From the NCBI RefSeq assembly GCF_009720865.1, contig NZ_WNLA01000007.1:62001-126000 (forward strand): a DNA stretch of 64,000 bases, written 5' to 3'. The translations under genes and the position numbers were made by a program. This DNA is from Pseudoduganella ginsengisoli. GTDB lineage: Bacteria; Pseudomonadota; Gammaproteobacteria; Burkholderiales; Burkholderiaceae_D. The notes under the pieces were generated by a model that searched no databases, was not told where the DNA came from, and saw only the letters and a list, made by a program, of their open reading frames with translations. Each line of letters starts with the position of its first letter. The first letter of the stretch is position 1. Positions 8,449 to 17,779 of the stretch are shown in pieces.

Positions 8449-9360
8449 TTAGCCCGCGCGCTTGGCCGCGATGGCGTTGCCTGCGCGGCTGGAACCTTTG
8501 CGGTTCAAGATGCCGGAAATGTACTGTCCCGCATCGACCACGATATCCAGGTCGATGCCCGTCTCGATGCCCAGTCCATTCATCATGTACAGCACATCTT
8601 CCGTCGCCACGTTTCCGGTGGCGCCCTTCGCGTATGGGCAGCCGCCCAGGCCCGCCACGGACGAGTGGAAAATCGATACGCCCACTTCCAGGCTGGCGTA
8701 GATGTTCGCCAGCGCCTGGCCGTAGGTATCGTGGAAGTGGCCGGAAATGCCATCCAGGCGGAATACCGACGCGGCGCGCTCCATCACGGCCTGCGTCTTG
8801 CGCGGCGTGGCCACGCCGATGGTGTCGGCAATATCGATTTCATCGCAGCCCAGGTCGCGCATGCGGCCCACCACGTCGGCTACCGCGTCCAATGGAACGT
8901 CGCCCTGGTATGGGCAGCCAAACGAGCAGCTGATGGAACCGCGCAAACGCAAGCCATGGTCTTTGGCGGCTTTCGCCACGTCGACGAAGCGGGCAATCGA
9001 TTCTTCGATCGAGCAATTGATGTTCTTTTGCGAGAACGCTTCAGACGCAGAACCAAAGATCACCACTTCATCGGCTTTCGCTGCCAATGCGCCTTCCAGA
9101 CCTTTCATATTCGGCGTCAGCGCGGAATAAATCGCACCGGCGCGGCGCGTGATGCGCTCCATCACTTCGGCGCTGGTGGCCATTTGCGGCACCCACTTCG
9201 GCGACACGAACGATGCCGCTTCGATATTGGCAAACCCTGCCGACGACAGGCGGTTCACCAGCTCGATTTTCACGTCGGCGGAAATGGTTTCTTTTTCATT
9301 TTGCAGGCCGTCGCGCGGACCGACTTCAACGATTTTGACTTTCTTGGGTAGTGCGTTCAT
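8449..9360 (-). CDS. liuE: Hydroxymethylglutaryl-CoA lyase
   Basis: A 303-residue HMG-CoA lyase, splitting 3-hydroxy-3-methylglutaryl-CoA to acetoacetate and acetyl-CoA, the last step of leucine breakdown. It is a TIM-barrel enzyme: VEVGPRDGLQNE supplies the metal-binding Asp and substrate Arg, SGHFHDTYGQALAN the metal-binding His pair, and GLGGCPYAKGATGN the catalytic Cys loop. The length is normal for the bacterial enzyme. It is the last gene of the long minus-strand liu/bio run, 12 bases after the ghrA-like gene, and also called mvaB in some species. Confidence 0.95.
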   Translation of the reverse strand: MNALPKKVKIVEVGPRDGLQNEKETISADVKIELVNRLSSAGFANIEAASFVSPKWVPQMATSAEVMERITRRAGAIYSALTPNMKGLEGALAAKADEVVIFGSASEAFSQKNINCSIEESIARFVDVAKAAKDHGLRLRGSISCSFGCPYQGDVPLDAVADVVGRMRDLGCDEIDIADTIGVATPRKTQAVMERAASVFRLDGISGHFHDTYGQALANIYASLEVGVSIFHSSVAGLGGCPYAKGATGNVATEDVLYMMNGLGIETGIDLDIVVDAGQYISGILNRKGSSRAGNAIAAKRAG

Positions 9361-9372
9361 CTCAACTTCCTC

Positions 9373-10305
9373 TCAATATCCTATGCTGCGGTCAATCACG
9401 TCAGCGACAGGCTCACCCTGCGCCATTTGCCGCATCTTGCCCGCGATTTGCTGCACGCTTTCGCGGCGCAACGTCAGCGCGGAAATATGCGGCGTAATCG
9501 TGATGCGCGGTTCTTTCCAGAACGGGTGCTGCGCCGGCAGCGGTTCATGGCGGAACACGTCGAGCGTCGCCGCTTCGATATGGCCGGTGCGCATCAAATT
9601 CAGCAAATCCGGTTCCGACACGTGGCCACCCCGTCCCACGTTCACGATGAACGAGCCTTGCGGCATCTTCGCCATGTTGGTGAGGTTGAGGATGTTGTTG
9701 GTCTCTTCCGTCAGCGGCAGCATGCAGACTGCCACGCGGGTGCCGCGCAGGAAGGTATCGAGGCCATCGGCGCCGTGGAAACACTGCACGCCATCGATGG
9801 CGCGCGCCGTGCGGCTCCACGCGCGCAGCGGGAAGCCAAACGGCTTTAACGCTTCCAGCACGCGCGAACCCAGCACGCCGGTGCCCATCACGCCCACGGC
9901 GAAATCTTCGCGCACGGGCGGCAGCAGTGGCGCCCACTCGCCGGCACGCGCCAGTTCTTCATATTCGTGGAAGCGGCGGTAGTAGCGCAGCACGGCATGC
10001 ACGACGTATTCCGCCATCTGTGCGCCCATGCCGGCATCGGTCAGGCGAACGACAGGGATGTGCAGCGGGATGGCGTCGCCAAACCGCAGGATGCCGTCGG
10101 CGCCGGAGCCCGTCAGGAAAATACCTTTCACATTCTGTAAATCTGGCAGCATCTCTTCCGGCGGTACAAACACGACGGCGTAATCGCACGGAGGGGCTGG
10201 CACGCCTTTCTCCCACACGACCACTTCCGCCTCCGGCAAATACCGCGCGAAGTCCTTGATCCATGGCTCAGTCTTGCCATCCGCGCGGTGCAACAAAATA
10301 CGCAT
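9373..10305 (-). CDS. ghrA: Glyoxylate/hydroxypyruvate reductase A-like dehydrogenase
   Basis: A D-isomer-specific 2-hydroxyacid dehydrogenase of about 310 residues, GhrA type. The Rossmann NAD(P) motif is VGVMGTGVLGSRVLEAL. Later come MLPLTEETNNILNL, the Arg of VNVGRGGHVSEPDL, DVFRHEPLP and the catalytic His of ITITPHISALT. I chose the ATG at 10305 because AGGAGGAG stands just upstream. An ATG at 10329 would overlap the liuD stop by four bases and add eight residues. The enzyme is not a known leucine-pathway step, so its presence in this run is unexplained; it could reduce a 2-ketoacid such as glyoxylate, hydroxypyruvate or 2-ketoisocaproate. Confidence 0.85.
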   Translation of the reverse strand: MRILLHRADGKTEPWIKDFARYLPEAEVVVWEKGVPAPPCDYAVVFVPPEEMLPDLQNVKGIFLTGSGADGILRFGDAIPLHIPVVRLTDAGMGAQMAEYVVHAVLRYYRRFHEYEELARAGEWAPLLPPVREDFAVGVMGTGVLGSRVLEALKPFGFPLRAWSRTARAIDGVQCFHGADGLDTFLRGTRVAVCMLPLTEETNNILNLTNMAKMPQGSFIVNVGRGGHVSEPDLLNLMRTGHIEAATLDVFRHEPLPAQHPFWKEPRITITPHISALTLRRESVQQIAGKMRQMAQGEPVADVIDRSIGY

Positions 10306-10328
10306 TTGCTCCTCCTGCAACTGCGTCA

Positions 10329-12359
10329 TCAGGCTGCGCGGAACGCCAGCAGTGGCGCGCCGTCCGCCACCTGGTCGCCCACCGCATACAGCACGTCATC
10401 GACCACGCCATCATGCGGCGCGGAGATCGTGTGTTCCATTTTCATGGCTTCCATGATGACCAGCGGATCGCCCTTTTTGACTTCCTTGCCTTTTTCCGCC
10501 AGCACCGCCACGACCTTGCCCGGCATCGGCGCCGTCAGGCGGCCGCCTTCTGCTTCAGATTCGCCCGCATGGGCCATCGGGTCGTTGTAGTTCAGCGTGT
10601 AGTGCAAGCCATTGGTAAAGACATGGAACACGTCGCCATCGCGCCGTACGCTGCCATGTACCGCCGTCTCGCCCAGCTTGATGCTGATATCGGCGCCCTG
10701 CTGCGACATCAGCGTCAGCAACTGCGGCTGCGTATCCGCGCTGCCGAACATCCAGCCATCGTTCAGGTACGTCACGTCCACGCGATAATCCTTCGATGCA
10801 TCGTCGGCAAACGACAGCTTGCGCACGTATGGCTGGTTCATGCGCCAGCCTAATGCCTGGCCCCATGGGTCGCCGGCATTGGCGCCCGACTGCGCAGCCG
10901 ATTTTTCTTTTTCCGCTTCGATCAATGCAACGGCTGCCAGCGCCAGCGCACCTGCCGCCGCAGGCTGCGCTTGCGGGAACAGCGCGTCGTGGTTACGCTC
11001 GATCAGGCCCGTATCCAGGTCTGCCGTGGCAAACGCTTCGCCCTGCACCAGCCGGTTCAGGAACGCGATGTTCGACGCCAGGCCGACGATCTGGTATTGC
11101 GACAGCGCCTGCGACATCCGGGCCAGCGCCTGCTTGCGGTCCGCGCCCCACACGATGAGTTTCGCGATCATCGGGTCATAGAATGGCGAAATCGCATCGC
11201 CTTCGCGCACACCGGCATCGATACGCACGCCGGCGGGGTGGCCAGGGATGCCGCCCAGCTCAAAATTCACGGCATCGGGCGTGCCCAAATGGCGCAACGT
11301 GCCGATCGATGGCAGGAAGCCCTTTTCCGGATTTTCCGCATAAACGCGTGCTTCGATCGCGTGGCCATTGATCGCCAGTTCGCTTTGCTTCTTCGGCAGC
11401 GCTTCACCGGCGGCCACGCGCAACTGCCATTCCACCAGATCGGCGCCCGTGATCATTTCCGTCACTGGGTGTTCCACCTGCAGGCGGGTGTTCATTTCCA
11501 TGAAGTAGAACGAGCCATCCTGGTTGGCAATGAATTCCACCGTGCCGGCGCCCACGTAGCCGACCGCCTTGGCGGCAGCGACGGCCGCTTCGCCCATGGC
11601 GGCGCGGCGCTCAGCCGTCATGCCTGGCGCAGGCGCTTCTTCCAGCACTTTCTGGTGGCGGCGCTGCACCGAGCAATCACGCTCGAACAAGTGGATGCAA
11701 TTGCCGTGCGTGTCGGCGAACACCTGGATTTCAATGTGGCGCGGGCGCTGCAGGTATTTCTCTGCCAGCACCTTGTCGTCGCCAAAGGAACTGATAGCTT
11801 CGCGCTTGCACGACGCCAGCGCATCGCGGAACGCTTCCGACGATTCCACCACGCGCATGCCCTTGCCGCCGCCGCCGGCCGACGCCTTCAGCAGCACCGG
11901 GTAGCCAATGCGGTCAGCCTGCGTTTGCAGGAATTCCGGATCCTGATTGTCGCCGTGGTAGCCCGGCACCAGCGGCACGCTGGCTTTTTCCATCAGCGAT
12001 TTCGCGGCCGACTTGGAGCCCATCGCGCGCATGGCGGAAGCCGGCGGGCCAATGAAGACCAGGCCAGCCTCGATGCACGCATCGGCGAATTCCGCGTTTT
12101 CCGACAGGAAGCCATAGCCAGGGTGGATCGCTTCAGCGCCGGTGGCTTTGGCCACGGCGATGATTTTATCGCCGCGCAGGTAGCTTTCCTTGGCGGCCGC
12201 AGGGCCCAGCAAGACTGCTTCATCGCACACGGCAACGTGCTTGGCGTTGGCGTCCGCTTCCGAGTAAACGGCGACAGTCTTGATGCCCAGGCGGCGCGCG
12301 GTGGCAGCGACGCGGCAGGCGATTTCACCACGGTTGGCAATCAGGATTTTTTTGAACAT
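10329..12359 (-). CDS. liuD: Methylcrotonyl-CoA carboxylase, biotin-carrying alpha subunit
   Basis: 676 residues with a biotin carboxylase domain (about 1-450: KILIANRGEIACRVAATARRL, GGGGKGMRVV, EMNTRLQVEHPVTE) followed by a linker domain and a C-terminal biotinyl domain whose lysine is in VIMEAMKMEH. The size and partner genes (liuB, liuC, liuE) point to 3-methylcrotonyl-CoA rather than acetyl- or propionyl-CoA carboxylase. It needs covalent biotin; the four biotin synthesis genes lie immediately upstream in the same run. The gap to bioB is 115 bases and contains a strong hairpin, so expression may be partly uncoupled there. Confidence 0.93.
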   Translation of the reverse strand: MFKKILIANRGEIACRVAATARRLGIKTVAVYSEADANAKHVAVCDEAVLLGPAAAKESYLRGDKIIAVAKATGAEAIHPGYGFLSENAEFADACIEAGLVFIGPPASAMRAMGSKSAAKSLMEKASVPLVPGYHGDNQDPEFLQTQADRIGYPVLLKASAGGGGKGMRVVESSEAFRDALASCKREAISSFGDDKVLAEKYLQRPRHIEIQVFADTHGNCIHLFERDCSVQRRHQKVLEEAPAPGMTAERRAAMGEAAVAAAKAVGYVGAGTVEFIANQDGSFYFMEMNTRLQVEHPVTEMITGADLVEWQLRVAAGEALPKKQSELAINGHAIEARVYAENPEKGFLPSIGTLRHLGTPDAVNFELGGIPGHPAGVRIDAGVREGDAISPFYDPMIAKLIVWGADRKQALARMSQALSQYQIVGLASNIAFLNRLVQGEAFATADLDTGLIERNHDALFPQAQPAAAGALALAAVALIEAEKEKSAAQSGANAGDPWGQALGWRMNQPYVRKLSFADDASKDYRVDVTYLNDGWMFGSADTQPQLLTLMSQQGADISIKLGETAVHGSVRRDGDVFHVFTNGLHYTLNYNDPMAHAGESEAEGGRLTAPMPGKVVAVLAEKGKEVKKGDPLVIMEAMKMEHTISAPHDGVVDDVLYAVGDQVADGAPLLAFRAA

Positions 12360-12422
12360 GGTCTCTCTCTATTCAGCTCGTGGCCGGGATTTTTTTAAGA
12401 AATGCGTTCTGGGCCACCATGG

Positions 12423-12455
12423 CCCAAGCCCGTGGACTTGTGGTGCGGGCTTGGG
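12423..12455 (-). other. Hairpin between bioB and liuD
   Basis: CCCAAGCCCG (12423-12432) pairs perfectly with CGGGCTTGGG (12446-12455), loop 13 bases. It lies in the only gap larger than 100 bases inside the liu/bio run. On the minus strand it is not followed by a T run, so it is more likely a processing or attenuation element than an intrinsic terminator. Confidence 0.5.
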
Positions 12456-12474
12456 TGGCAGCGTGTGGGGCGGC

Positions 12475-13536
12475 TCAGCAGCCGCAGCGTTCCTTCTGCA
12501 CCGATTCCAGCGTATTGGCGCGGGTCTTCAGGCCCAGCTTGGCCAGCAGCGCGCGGTCATCGTTGGCTTCCGGGTTATCGGTGGTCAGCAGTTTGTCGCC
12601 GTAGAAGATGGAATTGGCGCCCGCCATGAAGCACATCGCCTGCACGGCTTCGCCCAGTTCGCGACGGCCTGCCGACAGGCGCACGCGCGCTTTCGGCATC
12701 GTGATGCGTGCCACGGCAATGGTGCGCACGAATTCCAGCGGGTCCAGCGGGTCCAGGCCGTGCAGCGGCGTGCCTTCCACCTGCACCAGGTGGTTGACCG
12801 GCACCGATTCCGGGTACGGGTTCAGGTTGGCCAGCTGCGCAATCAAGCCGGCGCGCTGGGCGCGCGTTTCGCCCATGCCGACGATACCGCCGCAGCACAC
12901 TTTCAAGCCCGCGTTGCGCACGTGGCCCAAGGTATCCAGACGGTCCTGGTATTCGCGGGTCGAGATCACGTTGTTGTAGAACTCCGGCGCCGTATCGAGG
13001 TTGTGGTTGTAGTAATCCAGGCCCGCAGCTTTCAGGCGCTCGGCCTGCTGCGCTTCCAGCATGCCCAGCGTGGCGCAGGTTTCCAGTCCCATGGCCTTCA
13101 CTTCGCGCACCATGTTTTCCACTTTATCCATGTCGCGCTCTTTCGGGCTGCGCCATGCGGCGCCCATGCAGAAACGGGTCGCGCCATTGTCCTTGGCCTG
13201 GCGCGCCGCTTCCAGCACGGTGTCGATGTCCAGGATTTTCTTGGCTTCCACGCCCGTGTCATAGCGCGCCGCCTGCGGGCAATAGCCGCAATCTTCTTCG
13301 CAGCCGCCGGTCTTGATCGACAGCAGGGTCGCCAGCTCCACATCGCCTTCCGGCCAGTACGCCTTATGCGTCTGCTGGGCGCGGAACATCAGGTCGTTGA
13401 ACGGCAGCTCGTACAGCGCCATGACTTCTTCCAGTGGCCACGTGGCCGCTTCGGGCAAGGTAATGGCTTTCGCTGGGCGGTGCAGCTCCACGGTCTGTGC
13501 AGTCTTAGGTTCTTGCAGGGTCGCTTGCGACATCAT
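12475..13536 (-). CDS. bioB: Biotin synthase
   Basis: A 353-residue radical-SAM enzyme that inserts sulfur into dethiobiotin. The SAM cluster motif is CEEDCGYC (CxxxCxxC). The second-cluster ligands are expected in CMGAAWR, CATLG and [10 protein letters not shown], all present, and the conserved Arg is in ARVRLSAGR. It starts with tandem ATGs 13 bases after bioD, so it is part of the bioAFDB block. The C terminus ends in a Cys-Gly-Cys tail, seen in some betaproteobacterial BioB proteins. Confidence 0.97.
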   Translation of the reverse strand: MMSQATLQEPKTAQTVELHRPAKAITLPEAATWPLEEVMALYELPFNDLMFRAQQTHKAYWPEGDVELATLLSIKTGGCEEDCGYCPQAARYDTGVEAKKILDIDTVLEAARQAKDNGATRFCMGAAWRSPKERDMDKVENMVREVKAMGLETCATLGMLEAQQAERLKAAGLDYYNHNLDTAPEFYNNVISTREYQDRLDTLGHVRNAGLKVCCGGIVGMGETRAQRAGLIAQLANLNPYPESVPVNHLVQVEGTPLHGLDPLDPLEFVRTIAVARITMPKARVRLSAGRRELGEAVQAMCFMAGANSIFYGDKLLTTDNPEANDDRALLAKLGLKTRANTLESVQKERCGC

Positions 13537-13549
13537 GTTTCCTTCACAT

Positions 13550-14398
13550 TCATTGAGTATTGCGGCGGGTGGGCCAGTTCGGCAGGCCCGCCAGATTCAA
13601 ATATTCGGCAGCGGCGGCAGCGGTAGGCTGCGCCAGGCGCGGGATGCGCCCCAGCAGCGGCGCACCAATGCGCTGCTTCAACGCTGCCACGTTTTCATCG
13701 GCGAACGCCATGTCCGGCTGGACTTCATTGGCAATCCACCCCACCAGTTTCAAGCCGCGCGCGGCAATGGCTTCGGCTGTCAGCAGCGCGTGGCTGATGC
13801 AGCCCAAGCGCAAGCCCACCACCAGGATCACCGGCAAGTCGAGCTGCTGCGCAAGGTCGGCTGTGTCAAAGCTGTCGTTGAGCGGCACGCAAAATCCGCC
13901 CACCCCTTCCACCACGACGGCATCCGACGCGGCCGCGATTTCAAGGTACGCGGCCAGGATCGGCACCGGATCGATGGTCACGCCTTCCAGCGCGGCGGCG
14001 ATATGCGGCGCGGCAGGCTCCATCAGCATGTACGGCGTCGTCAGCGATTGCGGCATCGTCACGTTGCCGGCCGCGATCAGCATGTCGGCATCATCGTTAT
14101 GCAGCACGCCGTTGCGCAGTTCCGCGCCGGCTGCCACCGGCTTCATGCCGCACGCACGCACGCCCTGGCGCACCAGCGAATGCAGGATCGCGGACGATGC
14201 CAACGTTTTGCCGATTTCCGTATCCGTCCCCGTGACAAAGCACGTGAAACGGGGCGGCCAGCCCGCAGGCGCCGACGACGGCTGCGGTTCAGCTTTGGGT
14301 TCCTGATGAGCGACAGCGGCGCCCACCACGGTTTCTCCCACCACCACAACCGGCAAATCCGCCGTCGGGGTCAAATTCGTAACATCCGGCTTGCTCAT
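13550..14398 (-). CDS. bioD: Dethiobiotin synthetase with an N-terminal extension
   Basis: The core, from about residue 51 onward, is a normal BioD: P-loop [30 protein letters not shown] and later substrate-loop residues. It closes the ureido ring of biotin from DAPA, CO2 and ATP. The start overlaps the bioF stop in an ATGA and is preceded by GGAGGAG, so translation from here is well supported. That gives an extra 50 residues, rich in Pro, Val and Ala, before the P-loop, where most BioD proteins begin only a few residues upstream. The extension has no motif I recognise. Confidence 0.95.
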   Translation of the reverse strand: MSKPDVTNLTPTADLPVVVVGETVVGAAVAHQEPKAEPQPSSAPAGWPPRFTCFVTGTDTEIGKTLASSAILHSLVRQGVRACGMKPVAAGAELRNGVLHNDDADMLIAAGNVTMPQSLTTPYMLMEPAAPHIAAALEGVTIDPVPILAAYLEIAAASDAVVVEGVGGFCVPLNDSFDTADLAQQLDLPVILVVGLRLGCISHALLTAEAIAARGLKLVGWIANEVQPDMAFADENVAALKQRIGAPLLGRIPRLAQPTAAAAAEYLNLAGLPNWPTRRNTQ

Positions 14399-15588
14399 GA
14401 CTGCTCCTCCAGCACATGAATTGCCGCGATCACACGGTCCAGCTCTTCCAGCGTGTGGCCGGCCGCCAGGGTCAGGCGCAAACGCGACGTTCCCACCGGC
14501 ACGGTTGGCGGACGGATCCCCCCCACCCAGAAGCCTTGCGCGTACAGCGCGGCGGATACGCGCATGGTTTCAGCATTATCGCCGATCACGATCGGCTGTA
14601 CCGCCGTATCGGATGGCATCAGTTGCCAACGTTTCAACTTCAAGTTGGCTTTCAGATGCGCAATCAGCGCCTGCACGTGCGCGCGGCGCTGGCGCCCTTC
14701 TTCACCTTCAATGATATCAACGCTGGCCAGCAATGCGTGCGCCAGCGCCGGCGGCGCGGCCGTCGTAAAGATGTAAGGGCGGGCGCGCTGGATCAGCGTT
14801 TCAATCACGAGTTCGTGCGCGGCAACGAAGGCGCCGCCGACACCGGCCGCCTTGCCCAGCGTACCGACATAGACGAGATACGGCGAGCGCAAATTGAAGT
14901 GTTCAAGCGCGCCGCGGCCGTTTTCACCGAGGGTGCCGAAGCCGTGCGCATCATCGACCACCAGCCACGCCCCATGTTTTTCACACAGCGCCAGCAATGC
15001 CGGCAGCGGCGCCAAATCGCCGTCCATGCTGAACACACTGTCCGTGACGACAATCTTGTTGGCTGCCGTGCTTTGTTCCAGCAACGTTGCCAGGCTTGCC
15101 ACATCAGCATGGCCGACTACTTTGACCGTGGTGCGCGACAGGCGCGCGCCATCGATCAGCGACGCGTGGTTCAGCGATTCGGAAAAGATTTCTGTATCCT
15201 TGTCGCCTACGGCGAGACCCGTCAATACCGCCAGGTTGGCCATGTAGCCGGTGCAGAAATACAGCGCTTTCGGCGATTCCAGGTATGGGCCGACAAAACC
15301 GGCCAGGCGTTCTTCCAGCTGCGCGTGGGCGCGGCTGTGACCGGAAATCAAATGCGACGCGCCACTGCCGGCGCCATACAGGGACACACCTTCCTGCAGC
15401 GCAGCCATGACCTTCGGATGGCCGGCCAGGCTCAGATAATCATTGCTGGAAAAGCACAGCATGTCGCGGCCATCGACTTTGACGCGCGGGCCGGTCGGCG
15501 TTTCCACGTGGCGGCGCTTGCGGATCAAGCTTTTTTCTTCGAGGCCGGCCAGCTGGAGCTGTAATTTATTCAACAAATCCATGGTCAC
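14395..15588 (-). CDS. bioF: 8-amino-7-oxononanoate synthase
   Basis: A 397-residue PLP enzyme that condenses pimeloyl-ACP (or CoA) with L-alanine in the first ring-forming step of biotin synthesis. Recognised by [27 protein letters not shown], the PLP-contacting [10 protein letters not shown] and the lysine-containing [14 protein letters not shown]. It overlaps bioA by four bases at its start and bioD by four bases at its end, indicating translational coupling. Confidence 0.96.
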   Translation of the reverse strand: MTMDLLNKLQLQLAGLEEKSLIRKRRHVETPTGPRVKVDGRDMLCFSSNDYLSLAGHPKVMAALQEGVSLYGAGSGASHLISGHSRAHAQLEERLAGFVGPYLESPKALYFCTGYMANLAVLTGLAVGDKDTEIFSESLNHASLIDGARLSRTTVKVVGHADVASLATLLEQSTAANKIVVTDSVFSMDGDLAPLPALLALCEKHGAWLVVDDAHGFGTLGENGRGALEHFNLRSPYLVYVGTLGKAAGVGGAFVAAHELVIETLIQRARPYIFTTAAPPALAHALLASVDIIEGEEGRQRRAHVQALIAHLKANLKLKRWQLMPSDTAVQPIVIGDNAETMRVSAALYAQGFWVGGIRPPTVPVGTSRLRLTLAAGHTLEELDRVIAAIHVLEEQS

Positions 15589-16943
15589 TCCCCGGCGATG
15601 GTGGTTTCGAACACCGACAGGGTGCGCGCAGCCAGGCCGTCGATTTCCTCATCATTGAGGATATACGGCGGCATCAGATAAATCGTGTTGCCGATGGGGC
15701 GCAGCAGCAATTCCTGACGCGTGGCTTCCGTAAAGAAGCGGCGCGAGAAGCCTGGTCCGGCATCGATGGCGTCAAACGCCCAGATCATGCCGCGCTGGCG
15801 CGCGTTCGTGATGCGTTCGTGATTCGCCAGCGGCGCCAAGGCTTTGGTCAATTTGTCCGCACGCACCTTGTTCGCTGCCAGCACATGGTCTTCTTCAAAG
15901 ATATCGAGCGTCGCCAATGCAGCACGGCACGCCAGCGGATTGCCCGTGTACGAATGCGAATGCAGGAAGCCGCGCGTGACGTCGGCGCTGTAAAACGCCT
16001 GGTAAATTTCTTCGCGCGCCAGCACGATCGACAGCGGCAGGTAGCCGCCGGAAATGCCCTTCGACAGGCACAGGAAATCCGGCCAGATACCGGCCTGTTC
16101 GCACGCGAAGAACGTGCCGGTACGGCCGCAGCCGACGGCAATTTCATCGAGGACCAAGTGCACCCCGTGCTGGTCGCACAGTTCGCGTACCAGCTTCAAA
16201 TACAGCGGGTCGTGCATCGCCATGCCGGTGGCGCACTGCACCAGCGGTTCGATAATGATGGCGGCAATGGTGGAAGCCTTTTCTTCGAACAGCTTTTGCA
16301 CGTCGGCGGCGGCGCGGCGGGCCACGTCCTGCGCAGTTTCGCCTTCGGCAGCCTGGCGCGCATCGGGCGACATGACAATGCGCGACGAACGCAGCAGCGG
16401 GCCATACGCATCCTTGAACAGCGCCACGTCGGTGACGGCCAGCGCGCCGATGGTTTCGCCGTGGTAGCTGCCCTTGAGGCAAACAAATTCCTGCTTGTCC
16501 GTGTGGCCGGCATTACGCCATGCATGGAAACTCATCTTCAATGCGATTTCCACGGCGGATGCGCCGTCCGAGGCGTAGAAAGCGTGGCCCAGCTGGTGCT
16601 GCGTCAATGCGGATAAGCGTTCCGACAGGCGGATCACGGGTTCGTGCGTGAAGCCGGCCAGCATCGCGTGTTCCAGCATGTCCAGCTGCTCTTTCAGCGC
16701 GCCATTGATGCGCTGGTTGGCATGGCCAAACAGGTTGACCCACCACGAACTGATGGCGTCCAGATAGCGGTCGCCATGGTGGTCATACAGCCACGGACCA
16801 CGGCCGTGGCTGACCGCGATCAGCGGGACCGTTTCATGGTGCTGCATCTGCGTGCATGGGTGCCAGACGCTGCGCAGGCTGCGCGCCACCCAGTCGCCAT
16901 CGGCATTTGCGCTCAGACTTGCGCTCTGTTGATTTGCTTCCAA
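15585..16943 (-). CDS. bioA: Adenosylmethionine-8-amino-7-oxononanoate aminotransferase
   Basis: A class III aminotransferase of 452 residues. WHPCTQM near the N terminus is the BioA signature; [37 protein letters not shown] and the PLP-lysine region [18 protein letters not shown] follow. It converts KAPA to DAPA using SAM as amino donor. There is no ATG at the expected place. I propose TTG at 16943, which has CGGAG five bases upstream and yields the normal length. The frame is open far upstream, but that part is antisense-like sequence inside liuC. It overlaps bioF by four bases. Confidence 0.93.
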   Translation of the reverse strand: MEANQQSASLSANADGDWVARSLRSVWHPCTQMQHHETVPLIAVSHGRGPWLYDHHGDRYLDAISSWWVNLFGHANQRINGALKEQLDMLEHAMLAGFTHEPVIRLSERLSALTQHQLGHAFYASDGASAVEIALKMSFHAWRNAGHTDKQEFVCLKGSYHGETIGALAVTDVALFKDAYGPLLRSSRIVMSPDARQAAEGETAQDVARRAAADVQKLFEEKASTIAAIIIEPLVQCATGMAMHDPLYLKLVRELCDQHGVHLVLDEIAVGCGRTGTFFACEQAGIWPDFLCLSKGISGGYLPLSIVLAREEIYQAFYSADVTRGFLHSHSYTGNPLACRAALATLDIFEEDHVLAANKVRADKLTKALAPLANHERITNARQRGMIWAFDAIDAGPGFSRRFFTEATRQELLLRPIGNTIYLMPPYILNDEEIDGLAARTLSVFETTIAGE

Positions 16944-16983
16944 AACTGCTCCGTTTCCGTTACCGCCACGGGCTGCGTGCGCG

Positions 16984-17766
16984 CTACAGCCAGGATGGCT
17001 TGCGCTTCTCCAGGAAGGATTGCACGCCCTCGCGGCCCTGCTCTGACGCGCGGATATTGGCGATGCGCAGCGCCGTGTCAGCCAGTAGCGCATCGTCGAC
17101 GGGACGTCCCGCCACATCGCGCACCAGCGTTTTCGCTTCGCGCACCGCGTTCGGGCTGTTGCCCAGCAGGGCCTTGACGAGTTCCGCCGTCTTCGCATCG
17201 ATCGTGTCTGGGGTCGCCAGTTCGTGTACGAAGCCGATGCGGTGCGCCTCGGCCGCTCCAAACCGCTCGGCGGTCAGGAAATAGCGGCGCGACGCTTGTT
17301 CGCCCATGGCTTTAATGACATAAGGTGAAATGGTGGCCGGGATCAATCCCAGCTTCACTTCGCTCAGGCAGAAGTTTGCCACGTCTGCGGCAATCACGAT
17401 GTCGCATGCCGCCACCAGGCCCATGCCGCCCGCGTAGCAATCGCCATGCACTTTGGCGACCACGGGCTGCGGGCACTGGTATATGGTGCGCAGCATTTCT
17501 GCCAGCAGCATCGCATCTGCATTGTTTTCGGCGTGCGTATAGCCCGCCATTTTCTTCATCCAGTTCAAGTCGCCGCCGGCGCAAAAGGCGGGGCCATTGG
17601 CCGCCAGCACAATGGCGCGCACGCCGTCCTGCTTGGCCAGCGCATCAAACGCCAGCGTGATTTCACTGATGGTCGTGTCGTTGAACGCGTTGCGCACGTC
17701 CGGACGGTTCAGGGTGACGGTGGCCAGTTTACCGTCGATCGTGACATTCAAGGTTTCGTAAGTCAT
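16984..17766 (-). CDS. liuC: Methylglutaconyl-CoA hydratase-type enoyl-CoA hydratase
   Basis: A 260-residue crotonase-superfamily protein beginning MTYETLNVTIDGKL, with GGGGGA upstream of the ATG at 17766. The oxyanion-hole segments are FCAGGDLNWMKKMAGY and GDCYAGGMGLVAACD, and LSEVKLGLIPATISPYV matches the family. In this context it is the hydratase turning 3-methylglutaconyl-CoA into HMG-CoA. It follows liuB by 13 bases; bioA begins about 40 bases downstream, so the biotin block starts directly behind it. Confidence 0.93.
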   Translation of the reverse strand: MTYETLNVTIDGKLATVTLNRPDVRNAFNDTTISEITLAFDALAKQDGVRAIVLAANGPAFCAGGDLNWMKKMAGYTHAENNADAMLLAEMLRTIYQCPQPVVAKVHGDCYAGGMGLVAACDIVIAADVANFCLSEVKLGLIPATISPYVIKAMGEQASRRYFLTAERFGAAEAHRIGFVHELATPDTIDAKTAELVKALLGNSPNAVREAKTLVRDVAGRPVDDALLADTALRIANIRASEQGREGVQSFLEKRKPSWL

Positions 17767-17779
17767 ATACCGATCCCCC

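Noticed and set aside
10971..12398. A 475-codon plus-strand frame across liuD
   Set aside because: Antisense shadow of a well-recognised carboxylase; its composition is His/Arg/Gln-rich and it has no motif.
16944..17261. Upstream extension of the bioA frame inside liuC
   Set aside because: BioA similarity begins after the TTG at 16943; the upstream part lies within liuC and encodes no BioA sequence.
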